From Bacillota bacterium (GTDB lineage: Bacteria > Bacillota > Clostridia > Saccharofermentanales > Fastidiosipilaceae), in NCBI GenBank assembly GCA_030057555.1, contig JASGUU010000069.1:49921-113920 (forward strand): a stretch of DNA of 64,000 bases, read 5' to 3'. This document shows positions 41,869-50,751 of this stretch, piece after piece. A model generated the notes under the pieces. That model was not told the DNA's origin. It ran no database searches and saw only the letters and a list, made by a program, of their open reading frames with translations. The position numbers and the translations under genes are program-made. Positions within the stretch are counted from its first letter, which is position 1, and each line of letters starts with the position of its first letter.

Positions 41869-44741
41869 CTGGTTTCACACGTCTGCGCCACAGCTGCCTC
41901 GCCCTGATGCTTGGCACCCTGCTCCTGCTGTCGCCGGCGGCGACGCTGGCCCGGCCCGGCTGTGCGGCTGCCGCCGCCTCAGCCGCGGCCCCGGCTGCGG
42001 CTGTGGAGGATCCGGAGGCCCTGGACCGGGGCAAATCCGAGGTCGTCTATGCCCGTCTCGCAGCCGACGGCAGTCCAGCGGTTGTCCATGTCGTGAACCG
42101 CGTTCCCGCCGGTGTGTCCGATGTGGTCGACCACGCCGACTACAGCCAGGTCCATGCCCTGTCGCTTGACGGGTCGGTCGCGGCGGTCGATGGTGCCTGG
42201 CATGCTGAGGCGGGACAGGCTCCCTTCTTCTATCAGGGAACGCTGGATACGGCCGAGCTGCCCTGGACCATCGACATCCGCTACCGCCTGGACGGCACGG
42301 AGGAAGCACCTGCGGACCTCGCCGGCCGCAGCGGAGCGCTGGAGCTCGAGATCCGCGCCGCGGCGAATCCGGAGACCCGCGGAGCCACCGCCGATGGCAA
42401 CCCCTGGGCGGACAATCAGATGCTGCAGATCAGCGTGACGCTCGACGGCAGCCGTTTCCGCAACCTCTCGGCGCCGGACGGCAACGTAGCCCTGCAGGGC
42501 AGCCAGCAGCTGGTGAACTACACCCTGCTGCCGGGAGCCGAGGCGACCACCTGGGTGCTGACGGCCGATGTGACAGATTTCAGTCTCGCTCCGATTCAGA
42601 TCGCCGGCGTGCCCTTCAGCATGACCTTCACGGTCCCCGATCTCGAGGACATCGAGGGTATCCGCGAACTGCAGGACGGCACCGGCGAGCTCGCCGATGG
42701 CGCGGCGGAGCTGGCCGACGGGATCGCCGAACTCGACGACAGCTCGGCCGACCTGCTGGATGCGGTCAGGACGCTGGAGGATGCCCTCGCCGAACTTCGT
42801 GACGGCGGCAGCGAGCTGGCCGACGGGATGGACGAGTACGCCGATGGCGTTGAGGACTTCGCCGCCGGCGGCGAGGAGCTCGCCGACGCACCGGGAACGA
42901 TGCGCGAGGGCCTCGGCGAAATCGAGAACGGTGTCCGGGCTCTCGGCGATGGCCTGGAACAGTATCGCGGCGGTGTCGCCCAGTACACGGATGGCGTGAG
43001 CGCGATCGCCAACGGCATCGGCAGCAGTGCCCGGGGCGCGGCCGAACTGCGTCAGGGTGCGGCACTGCTCGGCGACGGCTTCAGCAGCCTCGGCGAAAAC
43101 GGTGCCCTCCTGACGGCCGGCAGCCGCGAAATTCTGGGAGGCCTGCAGCTGCTCAGCGCACAGCTCGCCGTGGTGCGCGAGAACCCGGAATTCGCCGGCC
43201 TGATCCAGCTCAGCCAGACCCCCGGCACCGATTACGGCGCAGCCGGGCGCCAGCTCGGCGAAGCTTCCACCAGCATCCGCAATACGCTCGACCAGCTGGC
43301 GGGCGGGCTGACGCAGCTCTCGGCTGCGGCCACCGGCCTGCATGAGGCCCTCGGAGCTGTGATCGCGGGACTTGATCAGGCGCGTGCCATGACACGCGAA
43401 CAGATTCTGATGGCTGCCGGAATTCAGGTGACCGAGCCCACTGAACCGACCCCGTCTACCGAGCCGACGCAGTCCACCGAGCCGACGCAGTCCACCGAGC
43501 CGACGTCGACGGAGACGACCGCAGGCACGACGACGGAGCCGACGTCGACGGAGACGACCGCAGGCACAACGACGGAGCCGACAGCGACGGAGACGACCGC
43601 AGGCACAACGACGGAGCCGGTCTCCACGACGGAAACAGAATCCGAGACAGGCATAACCTCGGAGCCTGACAGCATCCTGGTAGCGCCGCTCAGACCCGAT
43701 CTGGCGCGGCTGGCCGCTCTCCTGCCGCAGGCTGGTGCCGCCGCCGGCGACGATGACATCGCCCGCCTGATCGCCTTCTTCCAGGGACAGCAGACCGCTC
43801 TTTCGCAGGCTCTGCACGCCCTTTACGACACGCCCACCGGCGAGCAGCCGCCGCCCTCGGCCGTGCTCAGCCAGGGGCTGCCCGAACTGGCCGGCGGACT
43901 CAGCCAGCTGGCAGCCTCCTACCATGACTTTGATGACCAGGTACAGCAGCTGGCCGCCCTGCTGCCCGCTCTGGGCGGCGCCACCGAGCTGCTGGGACAG
44001 CTCGGTGAGCTGGAGAACTTTGCGACGCAGTATATGACCTTCGACGCCGGCCTCGCAGCCTATGTCGGCGGTGTCGGACAGCTGGCGGCGGGCTATAACG
44101 GTACCGCCGGGCGTCCCGGCATCCTTCAGGGGATCGGTGGCCTGGCGGACGGCCTGGCCCGGCTCGACAGCGGAGCGGCCGAACTCGCAGCGGGCGGTCC
44201 AGCACTCGCCCAGGGCATTACACCCCTCGCGGATGGTGCAACGAGCCTCGCCGACGGCATCGCGCAGCTCGGCAACGGGCTCGGCACCCTCAGCGACGGC
44301 CTCCGCCAGTATGTCGACGGTGCGACGGAACTCGCCAATGGCGGCGCCACCCTGCGCGACGGATTGCGCGAATTCACGGACGGTGTCGCTGAACTGGCCG
44401 ACGGCTTCCCCGAGTTCCGTGACGGCCTCGAGCAGTACACCGACGGCGTGAGCCAGATCAGCGAGGGGTCGGCGGAGCTCGCCGACGGTACCACGGAACT
44501 CCACGAGGGCACGCTCGACATGGACAGCCAGATCCAGGAGATGGTTGACGACTTCATAGCCGACTTCACCGGCTCGGGGGAGGAGAGCCCATCCTTTGCC
44601 TCTGCCAAGAACGCCCCCGTCTCCCGTGTCCAGTTCGTCCTGATGACCACCGCCATTGAGGTGGAGGAGGTCTCCGACACGCCCGAGCCCGAGCCTGAAC
44701 CGGAGGGCTTCTGGAACCGCCTGCTGAATCTTTTCAACTAG
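41865..44741 (+). CDS. Secreted heptad-repeat (xxxLxxG) protein partnered with MMPL
   Basis: A 958-residue exported protein. The signal peptide is residues 1-29 (ending TLARPG). An N-terminal beta domain (about 40-260) is followed by long xxxLxxG-type heptad repeats (LADGxxEL units, about 265-400 and 740-890) that should form extended coiled coils. They are interrupted by a Thr/Pro/Glu linker (about 524-600) of three 13-residue TSTETTAGTTTEP repeats preceded by STEPTQ repeats. There is no C-terminal membrane helix or sorting signal; the end is the amphipathic FWNRLLNLFN. Such repeats occur in YhgE/Pip and in MMPL-associated proteins. It overlaps the MMPL gene by 4 nt. It is probably a periplasmic or wall-spanning adaptor of the exporter. 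Confidence 0.85.
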   Translation: MTGFTRLRHSCLALMLGTLLLLSPAATLARPGCAAAAASAAAPAAAVEDPEALDRGKSEVVYARLAADGSPAVVHVVNRVPAGVSDVVDHADYSQVHALSLDGSVAAVDGAWHAEAGQAPFFYQGTLDTAELPWTIDIRYRLDGTEEAPADLAGRSGALELEIRAAANPETRGATADGNPWADNQMLQISVTLDGSRFRNLSAPDGNVALQGSQQLVNYTLLPGAEATTWVLTADVTDFSLAPIQIAGVPFSMTFTVPDLEDIEGIRELQDGTGELADGAAELADGIAELDDSSADLLDAVRTLEDALAELRDGGSELADGMDEYADGVEDFAAGGEELADAPGTMREGLGEIENGVRALGDGLEQYRGGVAQYTDGVSAIANGIGSSARGAAELRQGAALLGDGFSSLGENGALLTAGSREILGGLQLLSAQLAVVRENPEFAGLIQLSQTPGTDYGAAGRQLGEASTSIRNTLDQLAGGLTQLSAAATGLHEALGAVIAGLDQARAMTREQILMAAGIQVTEPTEPTPSTEPTQSTEPTQSTEPTSTETTAGTTTEPTSTETTAGTTTEPTATETTAGTTTEPVSTTETESETGITSEPDSILVAPLRPDLARLAALLPQAGAAAGDDDIARLIAFFQGQQTALSQALHALYDTPTGEQPPPSAVLSQGLPELAGGLSQLAASYHDFDDQVQQLAALLPALGGATELLGQLGELENFATQYMTFDAGLAAYVGGVGQLAAGYNGTAGRPGILQGIGGLADGLARLDSGAAELAAGGPALAQGITPLADGATSLADGIAQLGNGLGTLSDGLRQYVDGATELANGGATLRDGLREFTDGVAELADGFPEFRDGLEQYTDGVSQISEGSAELADGTTELHEGTLDMDSQIQEMVDDFIADFTGSGEESPSFASAKNAPVSRVQFVLMTTAIEVEEVSDTPEPEPEPEGFWNRLLNLFN
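43436..43640 (+). repeat. In-frame tandem repeats encoding a Thr/Pro/Glu linker
   Basis: Three near-identical 39-bp units (ACGTCGACGGAGACGACCGC and following) encode TSTETTAGTTTEP. They are preceded by 18-bp STEPTQ units. Such repeats can change copy number by slippage while keeping the frame. Confidence 0.8.
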
Positions 44742-44769
44742 CAGGACTTTTCGAGCTGAAATCAAAGAG

Positions 44770-44806
44770 ATGGCCGAAACGCCTGAGACATGTACGTTTC
44801 GGCCAT
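44770..44806 (+). terminator. Hairpin after the heptad-repeat gene
   Basis: The perfect 12-bp stem ATGGCCGAAACG / CGTTTCGGCCAT (44770-44781, 44795-44806) lies 28 nt after the stop. There is no T-run, so it may work as a 3'-end protecting hairpin or a weak terminator. Confidence 0.5.
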
Positions 44807-45017
44807 TATCCATGTGTTCTCCAGCGTAATTCCACAGGATTTGTCGGCGACAACTTGTTAAGCAGTTCTTTATACCACCTGCTTCTTTCTCCGCTCCGTC
44901 TGTCCCTTTTTCCGGCTGCGCACCCAGAGTGCCTGCCGCGGGGCCTGCGGCTGCCCTCTGGGACCTCGTTGGAGCAGAAGAACGGCGCTCTTCGGACTGG
45001 GTACATTAAGCAGTAGG
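44807..45017. other. Spacer without recognised genes
   Basis: I find no supported gene or RNA here. Confidence 0.4.
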
Positions 45018-45069
45018 GAGTTTTTCAATTTAGGCGTCTTTCCGGCGCGCAGAACTTGATTATTTGCAC
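45018..45069. repeat. Family A palindromic repeat, single diverged copy
   Basis: Read on the minus strand from 45069: GTGCAAATAATCAAGTTCTG, then CGCGCCGGAAAGACGCCTAA and ATTGAAAAAC. It aligns with the unit at 53150 and is close to the copy at 46975. Confidence 0.6.
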
Positions 45070-45264
45070 AAGCTGCGGGCAGAAACGCAGCGCCCTCAAC
45101 TGCCGCCTGGGAACTGGTTAGTGAGCATCTCCGCTGTCGCTTCAGAACCTGCAGCTGTCAATCGGCCCAGATGGATGCGCTGCCTCGCTGCCATCATCCC
45201 TGCACTCCTGTGCAACCGGGAGGCGGGGATCCGCGTGTTCAGAGACAGATGGGAGGATTGGCCT
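45070..45264. other. Upstream region of serpin 1
   Basis: No gene is seen. The last 70 bp (ATCCGCGTGTTC, then AGATGGGAGGA before the ATG) are closely matched upstream of serpin 2 at 49140-49178, so the duplication included the 5' region. Confidence 0.5.
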
Positions 45265-46653
45265 ATGAAGATGAAACATATCCTGATCGTCTTTGCCCTC
45301 TGCAGCGCGGTTCTGCTGGGTTCCTGCGGGACGACGGCTGCTCCTGCGACGACCGCGGCACCCGAAACGACAACGGCGCCCGGGACGGAGACGACGACGG
45401 AGACCGGCGAGAACCCGGTGAAGCTCGAGTCTGTCTATGCTGCTGCATCTTTCGATCCTGCGGACCGCGACGAGATCCGCTGGCGCCTCGCCTTTGGCCA
45501 GACCGCAGAGGAAGCGGCGATCGTCGAGGGGATCGCCCGGCTGGCGGGGCGGGCTTTGCCTGAACTGGCAGCTGCCAGACCGGATGAGAATGTGGTCTTC
45601 TCGACGCCCTCGCTCGCCCTCGCGCTGGGCATGCTGGCGCAGGGGGCCGAGGGTGCGACGCGCGAGGAGCTGCTCACGGCGCTCGGCCAGTCGGAGGACG
45701 GAGCCTGGATGGCAGAGCTCATAACGGCGCTCAACCTGGAGCTCGAGGAAGAGGACATGCCGAAGGTGACAATTGAATCGAGCGGGGCGCTCTGGCTGCA
45801 GGATGGCTGCAGGCTGCGGGCGGAGTACGGCGAGACGGCGAGCCGGATCTGGCACGCAGACATCAATGTCTGGGCGCTCGAGGAACGCGAGGCGGCGCAC
45901 GAGGCGATCGGTCAGTGGTACGAGGCCAGGAGCCACGGCCTGCTGCCGGCATCGACCGTGCCGGATGACCTGCCGAACGAGTACACGAGCCTTATCCTGC
46001 TGGATGCCCTCTATTACAAGGCCAACTGGCAGGAGTCCTTTAGCGCCGCAGCGACGGTGGATGATGTGTTTCATGCGGCCGACGGCGGGGAGATTCCCGT
46101 GCGCATGATGCAGCAGAGTCTCTCCGGCCAGACGGCCATCAGGCGGGACGACTACCAGATTGCCCGGCTGGCGCTGGCGGGCGGCTACGAGTTCGTCGTG
46201 GCACTGCCGACGGGCGACAGGGGAGCCGACGAGCTGCTCGTGGATGAGGATTTCCGGCGCGATTTTGTGGCGCCGCGTGTGGACGAATTTGACATCGAAT
46301 GGCAGCTGCCGCAGCTCGATCTCCAGCTCGGCGCGGACCTGATGCCGCTGCTGGAGAAGCTTGGCGTGAAGACAGTGACGGGTGCAGAGGCGGATTTCGG
46401 CGCGCTCTTTGAGGATGCCGAGCCGGGCGACTATGTCCTCGGCGCCCTGCGGCAGGACGCGCGTCTGCTGCTGGATGAGGAGGGCGTTGAGGCGGCGGCC
46501 GTGACGCTGGCGGCTGTCGAGGGCTCTGCCATGCCGGTGGAACTGGAGACGCTGGTCATGCGCCTTGATCGGCCCTTCATCGCGGAAATTCGCTCGCGGG
46601 CCGGGCTGCCGCTGTTCAGCATGGTCGTCCGCGATCCCGGCGTCAGGCCGTAA
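45265..46653 (+). CDS. Lipoprotein serpin 1
   Basis: A 462-residue serine-protease inhibitor of the serpin fold, exported and lipid-anchored: signal peptide with lipobox LLGSC (Cys21), then a Thr/Ala-rich linker (to about 50). The serpin core covers about 85-460. Signatures include NVVFSTPSLALALGMLAQGA, a strand region LPNEYTSLILLDALYYKANW, hinge GVEAAAVTLAAVE and the C-terminal LPLFSMVVRDP. The reactive loop after the hinge reads VEGSAMPVELETLVMRLDRP. The start at 45265 has GGGAGG 8 nt upstream; an upstream ATG-less extension is rejected because it would mask the lipoprotein signal. It probably protects the cell or its surface enzymes from host or community proteases. It is paralogous to the gene at 49179. 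Confidence 0.9.
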   Translation: MKMKHILIVFALCSAVLLGSCGTTAAPATTAAPETTTAPGTETTTETGENPVKLESVYAAASFDPADRDEIRWRLAFGQTAEEAAIVEGIARLAGRALPELAAARPDENVVFSTPSLALALGMLAQGAEGATREELLTALGQSEDGAWMAELITALNLELEEEDMPKVTIESSGALWLQDGCRLRAEYGETASRIWHADINVWALEEREAAHEAIGQWYEARSHGLLPASTVPDDLPNEYTSLILLDALYYKANWQESFSAAATVDDVFHAADGGEIPVRMMQQSLSGQTAIRRDDYQIARLALAGGYEFVVALPTGDRGADELLVDEDFRRDFVAPRVDEFDIEWQLPQLDLQLGADLMPLLEKLGVKTVTGAEADFGALFEDAEPGDYVLGALRQDARLLLDEEGVEAAAVTLAAVEGSAMPVELETLVMRLDRPFIAEIRSRAGLPLFSMVVRDPGVRP

Positions 46654-46696
46654 AGCGGCTGGCCGGCGGACAGGCCGGCCGGGAGAGATTGAGGAA

Positions 46697-46727
46697 GCAG
46701 CCGATCGTCCGGGCGGTCGGCTGTTTT
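46697..46727 (+). terminator. Intrinsic terminator of serpin 1
   Basis: CAGCCGATCG (46698-46707) pairs with CGGTCGGCTG (46714-46723), one G-T pair, followed by TTTT. Nearly the same hairpin follows serpin 2. Confidence 0.75.
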
Positions 46728-46891
46728 CGTGCGCCGGGCAGGACTTTTCTGGTCAACGCCTGAGGTGGGACTGCCGTTTCTGCGCCCGTGCTGCTTCTGG
46801 GTCGCCAGGGCATCAACAGGACAGGAAAACGGGCCACCTGCGGGCCGGGCGTTCTGTGCAGGCGCTGCCGGCCCTGTTGCATAAAAGGGTC
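46728..46891. other. Spacer without recognised genes
   Basis: No supported feature is seen between the serpin terminator and the repeat copies. Confidence 0.4.
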
Positions 46892-47030
46892 GTGAGCAGG
46901 ATTTCAACGTATCCACGCGAGAACGTGTATAAGTTGATTTTTAGAGCAGAAAACCACCACTCGCACTGGATTTTGTGCAAAATTCGAGTTCTGCGCAGCG
47001 GAAATGCGCCTGAATCGAAAAACCGTGCAC
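46892..47030. repeat. Family A palindromic repeat, two diverged copies
   Basis: Copy 1 (about 46892-46955) has GTGAGCAGGATTTCAACG and GTTGATTTTTAGAGCAG arms. Copy 2 (46975-47030) begins GTGCAAAATTCGAGTTCTGC and ends AATCGAAAAACCGTGCAC. The spacer lies between convergent genes. Confidence 0.6.
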
Positions 47031-47267
47031 GGCATAATGTACCCGGCCCAAAGAGCATCATTTTGCCTGTTCCAACGAGTTCCCTGAAGACAGCCGTAGA
47101 GCAGGTTCCACACGCGGCCCGTCGAATTATGAGCCAATACCCCCGAAACCTCAGTCATCTCATGATACTGACCGCGGGCAGGAGGAAAGATCTGGACGGC
47201 AAAGGGGCCAATATACCAGGCTCTATTGTGTTCCGCCGTTTCCTGCTTCATGACCTGTAAAGTCCTG
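47031..47267. other. Spacer 3' of the flavodoxin/ferredoxin gene
   Basis: A minus-strand frame here reads like protein in places (YIGPFAVQIFPPARGQYHEM) but has no start with a ribosome site that separates it from the next gene. I do not call a gene; a relic is possible. Confidence 0.3.
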
Positions 47268-47999
47268 TCAGGGTCCGGGATGGTGGTAACGTCTTTTGCC
47301 AATCGTCCTGCGACCGTAGTTGATAGCCATGACGGGACAGCTGTGCAGGCAGCTCAGGCAATGGTCACAGGTCTTTTTGCGCCATTTGACCTTTCCCTGA
47401 AACAGCTCAATGGCCTGGACGGGGCAGTTCCGTGCACAGGCTCCACAGCCAACGCAGGCCTCACTCACCGTAAACGCCCTGGTACGGCGAAACAGTGCAT
47501 AGAGGCCGTGCACGAGCAAGCCCAGCAGCCGCGTGAGGGGCGGGCTGCGGTAGGGCTTTGCCTGTCCATCCAGGATTTGACGAAGCCGCCTGTCAGCCGC
47601 TGCCAGAGCCTGCCTCTGTACGGCAGGTTCAGGGACCTCATGCAGAACCACGTAGTTGGTCACCATGACCAGGTCGTAGACCTCGGCTTCCGGCAGCTGG
47701 TTGGCGCGTAAAATGCGGTTGAGGGCATGGTCGCCCGCGCCCGGAAAGCCGCCGCAGGTGATGACGGCAACGACGTTCCCGACGTTCGCGAAGCGGTGCC
47801 GTCTGAAGAAATCCTGAACCAGACGGGAAACGCCCCAGAAACAGTTGAAAGTGACTATGAACAGGGTCTCGCCGTCGGCCAGTATATGACAGGTATTTCG
47901 GCCCGCCTCGGCCATGTCGATGATCTCGCCCGGATGCCGCCTGCCGATTTCCCGGGCGACATGACGGGAATTGCCGGTCGAGCTGTAATAAAGAATCAT
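47268..47999 (-). CDS. EFR1-type flavodoxin/ferredoxin fusion protein
   Basis: A 243-residue electron carrier. An N-terminal flavodoxin fold (1-150) has the FMN phosphate loop YSSTGNSRHVA and FNCFWGVSRLVQDFF. A C-terminal 2[4Fe-4S] ferredoxin (about 190-235) has CVGCGACARNCP and CDHCLSCLHSCP, giving eight Cys ligands. The start at 47999 has GGGGAG 6 nt upstream. EFR1-family proteins are common in anaerobic Bacillota and probably donate electrons to unidentified reductases. It is divergent from the PfkB gene at 48151. Confidence 0.88.
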   Translation of the reverse strand: MILYYSSTGNSRHVAREIGRRHPGEIIDMAEAGRNTCHILADGETLFIVTFNCFWGVSRLVQDFFRRHRFANVGNVVAVITCGGFPGAGDHALNRILRANQLPEAEVYDLVMVTNYVVLHEVPEPAVQRQALAAADRRLRQILDGQAKPYRSPPLTRLLGLLVHGLYALFRRTRAFTVSEACVGCGACARNCPVQAIELFQGKVKWRKKTCDHCLSCLHSCPVMAINYGRRTIGKRRYHHPGP

Positions 48000-48150
48000 G
48001 TAGAACTCCCCGGACGTGTTTCGCCTCGTCCGCTCACTTTTCCGGAAACACACATACCGTATGGCCGCCGGGGCCTGATGGGGGCCGCCCGGGCTCCCCA
48101 GGTTTTATACACCTCCAGACAGCCGCCTGTCAGTCATTTAAAATGATGCC

Positions 48151-49110
48151 ATGATACTGCTTGGAATTGATCTGCCGAATATTGACCTTCTCGTCGGCCT
48201 CGAGGCTCTGCCGCCGCCTGACTCGGGCTGCCATGTCCGCCGCATGGGCTGGCAGAGCGGGGGGAAGGTGGCGACGGGGCTCTGTGCTGCCAGTGCCCTC
48301 GGTGTGCCGACGGCCCTGCTCGGTGCGCTCGGCGACGACCTCTACGGGCGCGGGGTGCGGCGCAATCTCGCCCGTTTCGGCGTCGACGACAGCGGGCTCA
48401 TCACGCAGGCGGGCTGCCGCACCGGCATGTCGGTCATCCTCAGCGACCGTGAATCCGGCGGGCGACGCATCCTGCATCAGCCGGGGACGGCGAGACTCGA
48501 GCTTTCTTCTGCAGGCCAGGCCCGCATCCCGCACGCCGCGGCCCTCTACATCCGCCGCCTCGGCGGGGTGGAGCTCGCCGCCGCCCGCATCGCCCGGGAG
48601 GCCGGTGTCCCGGTCGTTATTGACATGGAGCGCGGCGATCCGGTTGTGCTCGAACACCTCGACCTCATCACCAGCCTGATCGGGTCGGAGACCTGCTACC
48701 ACGATACCTTTCCCGGTGCCGGCCGCGCTGACGTTGAGTGCCATGCCCGCGCCCTCGCCGCCCGGGGTCCGCGTGATGTGCTCTTTACCTTTGGCGCCGG
48801 GGGTGTGGCCGGCGTCGCCGACGGGCGCTACCATGAGCAGGCGGCTTTCCCCGTCACGGTGGAGGACACCGTCGGGGCCGGCGATGTCTTCCACGGCGTC
48901 TGGTTTGGCCTGCGTCTCGAGGGCGCCGACCCCGAGACCTGCTCGCGCTATGCGGCGGCCGCCGCCGCGATCAAGTGCACGCGCCCGGGCGGCACGGGCG
49001 GCATCCCGGACCGGGCGACGCTGGAGCGCTTCCTGCGAACCGGCGAGATCGACTACGACCGGATTGATGCGCGCTGCGCCTGGTATGCGGCGAACGCGCT
49101 GCTGGATTGA
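48151..49110 (+). CDS. PfkB family carbohydrate kinase (ribokinase-like)
   Basis: A 319-residue sugar or nucleoside kinase. The N-terminal block is MGWQSGGKVATGLCAASALG, LGALGDDLYGRGV follows, and the C-terminal catalytic DTVGAGDVFHGVWFG holds the base Asp and anion hole. It is more like ribokinase/KDG kinase than the FruK/LacC-type protein at 27581. The ribosome site is weak. Its end is 69 nt before the serpin 2 start, and it may be transcribed into that gene. No sugar transporter is nearby. Confidence 0.85.
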   Translation: MILLGIDLPNIDLLVGLEALPPPDSGCHVRRMGWQSGGKVATGLCAASALGVPTALLGALGDDLYGRGVRRNLARFGVDDSGLITQAGCRTGMSVILSDRESGGRRILHQPGTARLELSSAGQARIPHAAALYIRRLGGVELAAARIAREAGVPVVIDMERGDPVVLEHLDLITSLIGSETCYHDTFPGAGRADVECHARALAARGPRDVLFTFGAGGVAGVADGRYHEQAAFPVTVEDTVGAGDVFHGVWFGLRLEGADPETCSRYAAAAAAIKCTRPGGTGGIPDRATLERFLRTGEIDYDRIDARCAWYAANALLD

Positions 49111-49178
49111 CAGCCGCCCGCCCCGTGCAACCGGACGACGGGTATCCGCGTGTTCTGGATAGATGGGAGGAGTGCCCT

Positions 49179-50660
49179 ATGAAGATGAAGCAAATGATGA
49201 TCATATCTGCCCTCTGTGGTGCGATTCTGCTGACTTCCTGCGGGACGGCGGCGACGACCGGGGATACGACGGTAGAACCGACGACAGCAGCGACGACGAC
49301 CGAGGACGGCACGACGGCGGCCGAGACAACGGCAGCCGGGACGACAGAGACGACGGCAGCCGGGACGACGGCGGTGCCTGAGACGGAGACGACGGCGGTG
49401 GAGAGCGGCGCGAACCTGAAGCGGCTCGAGCCGGTCTATGCAGCGGAAGCCTTCGACACGTCCGACAGTGCAGAAGTCACCCGGTGCCTCGCCTTTGGCA
49501 TGACCGCTGCCGAGGTGGCGATTGTCAGGGGGCTGGCGCGGCTGGCGGAGCGGGCTTTGCCTGAGCTGGCGGCGGCCAGCCCGGATGAGAACGTGGTCTT
49601 CTCGACGCCCTCACTCGCCCTCGCACTGGGCATGCTGGCTCAGGGAGCCGAGGGCGCGACGCGTGAGGAACTGCTCACGGCGCTCGACCAGCCGGAGGAC
49701 GGGGACTGGATGGCGTCGCTCATCGCCGCGCTCAACGTGAGCTGGGAGGAGGAAGATCTGCCGGAGCTGACGATCGAGTCGAGCCGGGCGCTCTGGCTGC
49801 AGGATGGCTACCGGCTGCGGGCGGAGTACGGCGAGATGGCGAGCCGGGTCTGGCACGCGGACATCAATGTCTGGGCGCCCGGGGAGCGTGACGCGGCACA
49901 CGAGACGATCGGTCAGTGGTACGAGGAGAAGAGCCACGGCCTGCTGCCGGCATCGACCGTGCCCGATGATCTGCCGAACGAAGGCACGAGCCTCATTCTG
50001 CTGGATGCCCTCTACTACAAGGCTCAGTGGCTGGAGTCCTTTGACGCCCGGGGAACGGAGGCTGACATCTTTCGTCTGGCCGACGGCGAGGTCGTCCCCG
50101 TGCTCATGATGCTGAAGCAGCTCCAGGCTCAGAGGGCGCTGGTGCGGGACGACTACCAGATTGCCCAGCTGCCGATGGCGGGTGGCTACCAGTTTGTCGT
50201 GGCGCTGCCGACGGGCGAGAGAGGTGCCGACGAGCTGCTCGCGGACAAGGATTTCCGGCGTGATTTCATGGCGTCGAGCATGAGCACGAAGGAGTATGAC
50301 ATCATGTGGCAGCTGCCGAAGCTCGATCTCGCACTCGGTGCGGACCTGCTGCCGCTGCTGCCGAAGCTCGGCGTGACGACGGCGATGAGTGCGGAGGCGG
50401 ATTTCGGCGCCCTCTTCGAGGATGCCAGGCCGGGCGACTTCGTGCTTGACGTGCTGCGCCAGGATGCGCGCCTGCTGCTGGACGAGGACGGCGTCGAGGC
50501 GGCGGCCGTGACGCTGGCGGCGGTCAAGGCGACTGCCATGCCGTCGGTGTGCGAGACGCTGGAGATGCGTCTTGACCGGCCATTTATCGCGGAGATCCGC
50601 TCGGAAGGCGGGCTGCCGCTGTTCAGCATGGTCGTGCGCGATCCCGGCGTCAGGCCGTAG
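49179..50660 (+). CDS. Lipoprotein serpin 2
   Basis: A 493-residue paralogue of the serpin at 45265. The lipobox is LLTSC (Cys21) and the Thr/Glu-rich linker (about 24-80) is longer than in serpin 1. The core is very similar (NVVFSTPSLALALGMLAQGA, hinge GVEAAAVTLAAVK, end LPLFSMVVRDPGVRP). The reactive loop differs: VKATAMPSVCETLEMRLDRP, including a Cys. The loop difference suggests a different target protease. The start at 49179 has GGGAGG upstream. The near-identical 5' flanks and terminators show that the whole unit was duplicated, with an EFR1/PfkB pair now lying between. Confidence 0.9.
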   Translation: MKMKQMMIISALCGAILLTSCGTAATTGDTTVEPTTAATTTEDGTTAAETTAAGTTETTAAGTTAVPETETTAVESGANLKRLEPVYAAEAFDTSDSAEVTRCLAFGMTAAEVAIVRGLARLAERALPELAAASPDENVVFSTPSLALALGMLAQGAEGATREELLTALDQPEDGDWMASLIAALNVSWEEEDLPELTIESSRALWLQDGYRLRAEYGEMASRVWHADINVWAPGERDAAHETIGQWYEEKSHGLLPASTVPDDLPNEGTSLILLDALYYKAQWLESFDARGTEADIFRLADGEVVPVLMMLKQLQAQRALVRDDYQIAQLPMAGGYQFVVALPTGERGADELLADKDFRRDFMASSMSTKEYDIMWQLPKLDLALGADLLPLLPKLGVTTAMSAEADFGALFEDARPGDFVLDVLRQDARLLLDEDGVEAAAVTLAAVKATAMPSVCETLEMRLDRPFIAEIRSEGGLPLFSMVVRDPGVRP

Positions 50661-50696
50661 GGCAGGCGGGAGGCCGGCGGGCCGGCCCGGTTGAGA

Positions 50697-50735
50697 CAAA
50701 AAAGCAGCCGATCGCCCCTGGCGGTCGGCTGTTTT
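50697..50735. terminator. Bidirectional terminator between serpin 2 and sialidase genes
   Basis: GCAGCCGATCGCC (50704-50716) pairs with GGCGGTCGGCTG (50720-50731). It is flanked by an A-run (50697-50703) and TTTT (50732-50735), so both convergent transcripts can end here. Confidence 0.8.
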
Positions 50736-50751
50736 CCATGTGCTGCCGGAT

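Noticed and set aside
41979..44813. 944-codon minus-strand frame opposite the heptad-repeat protein
   Set aside because: It is repetitive only because the plus-strand gene is repetitive. No start signal or family pattern is seen.
46904..47302. 132-codon minus-strand ORF downstream of the flavodoxin/ferredoxin gene
   Set aside because: It overlaps the 3' end of that gene in another frame, covers repeat copies, and has no ribosome site.
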